Source: Gamarada debralockiae
Taxonomy: Eukaryota; Ascomycota; Leotiomycetes; Helotiales; Hyphodiscaceae
Direction: 5' to 3'
Assembly: GCA_002803225.1 (NCBI GenBank)
Contig: NXFV01001589.1
Coordinates: 62,001-126,000 of the forward strand
Length of the DNA: 64,000 nucleotides
Shown here: in pieces, positions 58,001 to 64,000 of the stretch
Layout of the letters: the number at the start of each line of letters is the position of its first letter
How positions within the stretch are numbered: the stretch's first letter is position 1
Program-made: the position numbers and the translations under genes
Notes under the pieces: model-generated
What the model was told of the DNA's origin: nothing
Databases searched by the model: none
Seen by the model: the letters and a program-made list of their open reading frames with translations, nothing else

Positions 58001-58344
58001 CAACAGACACGCCTTTTATCGACCTCCTCAAGTCTCTCTCCCCATCAGCCGCCGATCTCGAAATTCGCTCACTCAACCCCAGCACGTCAGAAGCCGAGTC
58101 CGATGAACTAGTCAATTTCGTCGAAGCCCTCAATGGGCGATTAAAGGAGAAGAGAGACTATGAGTTAGTACAAGCTTGGATGTCAGTCTTTTTGAGACTG
58201 CATATGGATGCCGTCGAACATGATGAACGACTTGTAGATGCATTGAGGGAGTGGAGGAAGGAGCAAGAAAAGGAAGGTGCGAGATTGGGTGAGATGGTTG
58301 GATTCTGTAGTGGTGTTGTTGGATTCTTGAGAGATCCACGTTGA
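55080..58344 (+). CDS. UTP21: U3 snoRNP / small-subunit processome protein Utp21 (WDR36)
   Basis: Utp21 is a nucleolar tandem-propeller WD40 protein of the UTP-B subcomplex, needed for 18S rRNA maturation. Exons 55080-55199, 55254-57936 and 58007-58344 give 1046 residues. The N terminus is MPSATVASGRDGP..KRQKL, then FTPFR-TIGLVSSTSVPFTS. Many WD blades are visible, for example KIFAGRKDGSVEIWNVSSGK, GPENGDVTFWDLNKGGRV, NIISCSLDGKVKFWDFGTGN and GRWIVAASKDCIVRVWDLPT. The family-specific C-terminal helical domain begins around SRWQTLLHIDLIKQRNKP and ends LRLHMDAVEHDERLVDAL..FLRDPR. The last intron holds a run of ten C. The gene is divergent from ASP1 and its 3' end converges on the next gene 131 bases away. 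Confidence 0.95.
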
Positions 58345-58475
58345 ACAGTCAATAGGAAATGAATCTATGATACTCTTCAAGACGAGTACCATCACCATCG
58401 ATTGGTCACAGCAACCTGGATGAATCTGACTTTCAAGGGTATTACATTTACAGTTTGTACTAATCAACACATCTA

Positions 58476-60491
58476 CTATGGACCTGGGGGACGATAGGGC
58501 TGATACTGATACGTCCTCTCCCCCTCAGAAGCCGGAGTAACAATAGTCGAACTCGCTAAACTCCTGGGGCTCATCCCAGGACTCACCGTACTCACAAGTC
58601 CCGAGCTCCCCGACGCACCTCGCCTAACACCCTGTCCGACCACATCATCACCACTCCCCCTCTTCTTCCTCACAACTCTCATCTTCCTCGGACTCGGACT
58701 AGGAGTCCCGCCTCTACTTCCCCCACCCATCTCCTGCATGTCATCCCTACTCCCCATTAATTCTGCTCTCACCTCCTCCCGCGCCGGCATCTCATAAACA
58801 GGCTCGATCTCTGCTAATCCAACCTTCGTCACTGCTGGCGGAACGTATTTCCTTCCATCCGTCTCGTAGATCTCTGGCTCTTTCGCCGTCCCATCTAATT
58901 CGGGCTTCAAGACCATTTCTTGATACGCAGCACTATTCGCCGCCAGTTCGGCAGCTTTGACTTTCTTCTTTCTCCTTAGGCAGATCGTTGCCAGTACAGC
59001 GACAGAAATAACAACCACTGCGCCGCCGGCTGCGATTCCTCCTATTGCTGCTGTAGGTAGTGGCGTGGTACTTTGAGAAGTTGAGGAAGGGGTGGATGGA
59101 TGGGATGAGGAGGAGTTTGAAGGCGGGAGGATGGCGACGATGTTTTGCGGTGCTAGGGCGTCGTATTTACATGCTGATATGGAGAAGTTCTCGCGTTCGT
59201 AGTCGGTGATTACGTAGGCTTCTTGGAAAAATGTTCGTCCAAGCGTGTATTGTGTTTCGTTATCTGCTTTCTTTAGCGGAAAGTATTTGGTGGTGTTTGA
59301 GACGAGGGGATAGGCGGCTGTGAGTTCGAATGCGGAGTAGGGGAACGTGATGTCGACTGTGGTTTCCGACGTCAGATTCCCGATGCTGAAAGTTATGCTT
59401 GCATTTTGAGTTTGGAGCGCTGTTTGCTGGGTTTCGTTTAACAAGTAGAGTCCGGAGGTGGCGTCATATACGAGTCCGAAGGCATCTTCGAAGAGCGCAC
59501 ATGCGGATTCTGGGAGCCAGATATAGGGGACTGTGGAATCGATGAATGCTGGTATTGGTGTTAGGAGAAGGGATGTGGGGGTTGGTCCTGTGACGATTTT
59601 TTGGAGTTGGACGACTAGATCCCGGTTTTCTTGTTGGGAGAAGGCGATTGTGAGGTTATTTGGGATGAATTTTGAGGTGTCGTAGCCGCCTAATGTTAAG
59701 CTTCCCAGGACGTTGTTCAACCCTAGCCAACCCTTGTCAGCTCAAATATTCCCCAAAACATATGTGGACTAACTAACGGTATTGATTTCCTGCAGTATAA
59801 GCCCAACTTGTGCTGGGGATCAAATTCTCACTCCTCAAATTCTCCATATAACTCGGAATCGGGTCGTTATAAGTCGTAAAATTACTCGGCCTCGCAGTTA
59901 GTCCAAAAATCCCCAGATAAAAGTCCTTCGCAGCAATGCCTGCAAGCGTTTGGTTCTTCAGCGACGGCCCTCCAGTCCCTTGCCAACCCAGAGTTATGTT
60001 GTCGAATCCATATCTGCCATTGCCGCTATATCCCAACGAAGCTTCGAGTCCAAGCGGATAGATATCACTGGTTATATTTGAGAGGTTGGGCTCCCAGCTT
60101 GAGGAATCGTTGTAGTTGTAAAGGCGACCGCGGAGATCGAAGCAGTTTGAAGGGTCATTGTTTGTGCATCCTTCTTCTGCTACGGCCCAGGTTTGTGTTC
60201 CGGCGGTTGAGATGAAGACTTTTACGTTTTGGGGTGGAGTACCGATTTGGAGCGAAAAACTTGACCAAGGTCCGTCGTTGCCGTCCCTAAGATATATCAG
60301 TGTCTATCGATGTTTAGAAGAACCTTGTTGGGTTACCAGTCTTGTGAGGGATTTACCACAATCGGGGTTGGAACTGTATCTCTTGCGTTGAGCCCATCTA
60401 AGGTTCCGAAGGAGGGACCAATGTGTACAAGAAACACGAACAAAAAGTATATGCGCCTACCCCAGACGGCACTTCGTATCGAGGAAAACAT
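58476..60491 (-). CDS. Membrane-anchored aspartic-peptidase-fold protein lacking the first catalytic Asp
   Basis: Exons 60491-60337, 60286-59778 and 59722-58476 join to 636 residues. An N-terminal hydrophobic segment (RRIYFLFVFLVHIGPSFG) is a likely signal peptide. The pepsin-like fold starts with PWSSFSLQIGTPPQNVKVFI. It continues STAGTQTW where active peptidases have D-T-G-S-x-x-W, so the first catalytic Asp is Ser at about residue 77. The second site is partly kept (FIDSTVPYIWLP, near 280). The extracellular part has many N-glycosylation sequons. A Ser/Thr-rich stalk, one membrane helix (AAIGGIAAGGAVVVISVAVL at about 444-463), a stop-transfer RRKKK and a roughly 165-residue cytosolic Ser/Pro-rich tail follow. 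Peptidase activity is unlikely. A sensor or wall-associated role is inference. Confidence 0.88.
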
Positions 60492-61386
60492 CTTGAAACA
60501 AGTCGCACAGCATGGAGTTGGATCCTTCAAAGAATGATGAATGATCAAGCAGAACGTTCACTCAAAGTAAGTAAAGGCTTGAGACCGTTGCAGGTCACAC
60601 AAAAGATCTTCACAAGCCATTCGGACATTAAACGCGCAGACACAAGGCTGAGTCCTGCAATCCAAATAAGGGGTCTCGGCAAGATGTACATATTAGGACG
60701 ACACACAAATACAATGAAAAGAAACAAAAGAATTCAGGAGTCAGACAATTTGGAAAGGAAATTGGGTGTTGTTCCAGCTGGACAGGCTTACAAGTTCAGC
60801 CTTGTGATACTGAGCTCCGAAGGCTTGCATCGCTTGGCTGCTCCGCCCTAGCCTCTCCAACCACTCACATTGAGACTTCCAGTCAAATGCTCAACCGCGG
60901 CTTGAGCAATTAAGGTTCTTATTGGAGAAGCTCAAGCCACAGTGCGAGCCGAGAAGAGCCCCCTTGCATGTTTTGCAGTGGGACAAGATGGTTGGGGTAA
61001 TAATAGAGTCGTGGCTGAGGCGGAGCCCTTGAAGAATCGCAATTAAGCATGTTTTGCACGAATAGGAGAGCGCGATGATACCGAGGGCAAATTACGGCCG
61101 GCAGTGTCACTACCAATTGTCAAGCCGTGTCAGGGAGGTACTTCTCGTGGAACCCGACTCTCTTTCTGATGATTGGCAAAGATACGCGGCTGAGAATGAG
61201 TCGAATGACGAATTTATGCTTTGTGCTTTGGCGTAACTGCTCCCTCCTTGGCTGGAAACGGCCCTATTTTGGTTTATTATGTTCCAGTATCCTGCCACCT
61301 AGCAAAAGTAGCCGCATGGCAACGAGGCCTTTAGATCAAAATTCTTTTCATTTTGTTCAAACACTGTCGTTATAGTACCTTTCAAG
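60492..61386. other. Divergent promoter region left of the repeat-protein gene
   Basis: About 900 bases between two divergent starts. Both promoters should lie here. Overlapping short frames (60423-60851, 61110-61375) have no recognised features. Confidence 0.5.
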
Positions 61387-64000
61387 ATGTTTCTGAGAAA
61401 TCTAATAGCTGTACTTTTCACTGTCACTATTTGTGCAAATGCTGCCTCTACAACACCAAGATGTAAGTGCAGTTTTCTGCGTGTCCCACCGCAAGATCAC
61501 TGACTTCAGCTCAGCAACCACGTTTTACTCCAATACAACGTCCGCAACCTCAACCTCAACATTATCGTCATCATCTGCATCGATCACTGGAAGATGTTGC
61601 TTCGTGGTCCAAGATACTGTCAGCGAAGACTGGTGGCAAATGACAACTTATAGCACGGGACAAGGTGTAATAAACCTAACTTCTATCACCACATACATCA
61701 CACCATACAAAAATGGAACTGTCACGAACATTGTGACAAACGTTTACCTGACGAACGGAACATTCACATGGCCTAGAACTGGTGGAGCAAACCCGATTAC
61801 CAACTATTTGAACGGAGCGCCGGCTCCTTCTCAAGTGACGGAGGAATTGACTGGAACGGCTGTTGTGACCGGTGGAGTTACTATGTAGGTACTATCTCGC
61901 CCATAATATAGAGACGCCAGATCTAACTTTGACATAGAAACTCGCCTGCAGCTTTCTACGTTTACAACAGCGTGAAAATCATAACAGTTGCAGCAGTGAC
62001 TGACGGAAATGGGAACAAAGCGTGCGGAACAACATCATCTTGGCCCCAACCGACCGACGCCGACGTCACGGCGGTTGCCAATACTTTCGATGGAATCAAT
62101 TCTAACGCAGAAGCGTATTTTGGGGGGTATGGAATAGGTGGTGCAAGATTGATCCCAACAGCAACTTTCACTGGGATCTACAGATTCTATAACCCATTCC
62201 ATATCGTTGAAGAGACCACTGGCGAGTCAGTCGCATATTCGACGCTTTACACAAATACAGGGGGCAGCACCATGGACGTTGAACCGACACCCACTGGGGC
62301 TGTTGAAATATCTTTCACCACGCCTTTCATATATCAGCCTGATCGAGGGAAGAACGGAGGGGAACCAGAGAGAGGCTGCGGTACGCAGGGGCCAGGAAAA
62401 GACAATTATGGTTATGTGCCCCAGGCAGTGATCGACTACCTGGCTGGAATTCCGGCTTATAGTTCGCAATTTCCAGGACTGGCGTCTTGCTTGCCAGGTG
62501 GACCGTCTATCCTCCCACAGCTTTGTTTTCAGCCACTCGAGACGATCCAGTCAGCCATCGGCGGGGACTTAACGAGCTCGACAGTCGTCACGGTGAATGT
62601 ACCAGGAGGAGCAGTACAAGTTACACCCACACCACCCCTCCAAGGTGTTGTAGCCCAGACTGTCGCTCAAGGTGGTCCAAACAGCGCTGCGACGCTCCAG
62701 GTGATTCCACAATCGCAGCCGCAAAACAATCCTCCACCTGCATCAGTCCCTCCAAATCAACCAGTGTCTGTGGGCCAGACTCCAAATCAACCGGTTTCGG
62801 TAGCTCAGCAACCCAATCAACCAGTTTCAGTGGCCCAAGGGCCGCCGGCTCAGAGTAATCAAGCGCCTCCTGCGTCCATCCCTCAAGGTTCTCCAAATCA
62901 GGGTGGTCAATCGACTCCCCCTGCCCAGCCTCAACAGCCATCTCTTGGAGCTATCATCAATTCAATGATTGGAGGCGCGCCAAACACACCGACCCAACAA
63001 GGAATTGTCATTTCTGGGCCTACGACAATCCCAGTAGTCAATGCTCCTGCTGGCCTTCAAGGGAGTACGGCAGTCGTTCAAGGAACCCCAGTAGTTATTG
63101 TGTCCCAAGCGACGACCCTTCCTCCAGCGCAAGGTCCGGCACAGTCCCAAGGAATCGTCATTGCAGGACCAACTACCATTCCAGTTGCTGGAGCTCCTGC
63201 AGGACTTGTTGGACAAACGACAATAATTCAAGGGACACCGTTCATTATCGTTCCAAGTGCGACAACCTTGCCAGCTAGCCAAGGAGGAATCATCATACCT
63301 GGCCCAACTACAATTCCTTTAACTGGAGCGCCAGCTGGTCTCCAAGGCAGCACAACTGTAATCGGAGGGTCATCTTTCATAGTTGTCCCAGCTGCGACCA
63401 CGCTTCCAACAGGCCCCGCCCAAGGCTTCATTATTCCAGGACCAACAACTGTACCTGTGGCAGGAGCTCCTGAAGGACTGACTGGAAGTACCACGATCAT
63501 AGGAGGTACCCCATTTATCATTGTACCTGGTCCAACCACTTTACCAGTAGTACCACAAGGCTTCGTTATTCCAGGGCCAACTACGATACCTGTTGCAGGG
63601 GCTCCTGCAGGGCTCTCTGGAAGTACCACCATCATCTCAGGTACCCCATATATTATTGTGCCGAGCGCAACGACTTTACCCGTAGCTGGTAGCGTGACTG
63701 GAATTCCAGGAGCCAGTACGACTCTAATATCGGGAACTCCCTTCGTCATAATTCCTGGATCGACGGAAATACCATTATCGGAAGCTCCAACAGGATTGAG
63801 TGGGAGTACAACAACGATCAATGGCACTCCTTTCCTTATCGTGCCATCAGCAACAACACTGGCCTTGTCAGGAGGTGCTGGCGTGAGTACAACAGTATTT
63901 GGCGGAATGACTTTCTTGATCTACCCATCTCCAACGACAATTCCGCTTTCTGGAGCTCCAGCTGGTCTGCATGGCTCTACCACAACGATAAGTGGAACTC
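61387..64000 (+). CDS. Secreted repeat protein, adhesin/cell-wall-like, cut by the window edge
   Basis: Exons 61387-61462, 61515-61884 and 61938 to the edge are joined in frame; the 3' end lies outside the window. MFLRNLIAVLFTVTICANAA is a typical signal peptide. A Ser/Thr-rich stretch and a globular non-repeat domain of about 350 residues follow (WWQMTTYSTGQGVINLTSIT, YRFYNPFHIVEETTGESVAY). Then comes a Pro/Gln/Asn-rich linker with three copies of PNQPVSVAQ or a close variant (about 62755-62845). From about 63000 there are tandem repeats of 43-50 residues built on GPTTIPVAGAPAGL..STTII.GTPFIIVPSATTLP. Thr/Pro/Gly-rich repeats behind a signal peptide suggest an O-glycosylated wall or surface protein. 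No GPI site can be checked. The acceptor of intron 1 was chosen to preserve frame (CTCAG at 61514). Confidence 0.82.
63016..64000 (+). repeat. Tandem protein-coding repeats of about 129-150 nt
   Basis: Repeat starts (codon for G of GPTT) fall at 63016, 63166, 63301, 63439 and 63568, a spacing of 150, 135, 138 and 129 nt. More diverged copies continue to the window edge, for eight or nine in total. Unit length varies by whole codons only, through short linker differences, so frame is always kept. Copies differ at many third positions. Confidence 0.88.

Noticed and set aside
63228..63827. 199-codon minus-strand repeat frame
   Set aside because: Exact antisense of the adhesin-like repeats; codon periodicity of the repeat keeps the opposite strand open.
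1..64000. tRNA, rRNA and CRISPR arrays
   Set aside because: No T-loop-like GGTTCGAATCC with a matching acceptor stem, no rRNA core motif and no regularly spaced repeats were seen; a tRNAscan or Rfam search would be decisive.

Overview
The window comes from a filamentous ascomycete (Pezizomycotina). Protein genes carry short introns of about 45-170 nt with GTANGT-type donors, CTAAC-like branch sites and YAG acceptors. The recognisable set (kapC-type bZIP, DASH subunit Dad4, HET-domain relics, small-oligopeptide transporter, GMC oxidoreductase) is typical of that group. The mix of HET, CorA-like and GMC families suggests Leotiomycetes or a neighbouring class, but this is inference, not demonstrated. 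No rRNA, tRNA or CRISPR was recognised.

Left block (2.5-22.9 kb): conserved housekeeping genes. In order: kapC-type bZIP (+), ARP5 (-), DAD4 (-), IES6 (+), GOT1 (+), profilin (-), an 829-residue Ser/Pro-rich protein of unknown function (+), and the double-cassette helicase SLH1/ASCC3 (-). ARP5 and IES6, which make one sub-module of the INO80 remodeller, lie within 1.1 kb of each other with DAD4 between them. A MITE-like element with about 36-bp imperfect inverted repeats sits at 11.67-11.89 kb.

Middle block (23-41.3 kb): accessory and decaying. Three HET-domain relics, all on the + strand, are broken by frameshifts and stops. A GMC oxidoreductase is whole except for one in-frame TAG. An acetate-transporter-like (GPR1/FUN34/YaaH) gene has several frameshifts. 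Between them lie a CorA-like membrane protein (-), possibly intact, and an apparently intact OPT oligopeptide transporter (+).

Sparse block (41.8-49.7 kb): a MOSC-domain protein (+), a second MITE-like element with perfect 29-bp terminal inverted repeats bounded by TA, a 54-residue cysteine-rich protein (-) with an intron in its 5' leader, then about 4.7 kb with no convincing gene.

Right block (49.7-64 kb): the bifunctional inositol-pyrophosphate kinase/phosphatase-like ASP1/VIP1 (-), the small-subunit-processome protein UTP21/WDR36 (+), a membrane-anchored aspartic-peptidase-fold protein that lacks its first catalytic Asp (-), and a secreted repeat protein (+) that runs off the right edge.

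Themes: several small genes have their coding start broken by introns into tiny exons (3 nt in DAD4, 16 nt in GOT1, 13 and 16 nt in profilin, 22 nt in kapC). Two 54-nt introns are in frame and stop-free. All exon models were worked out by hand from splice signals and protein-family memory, not computed.
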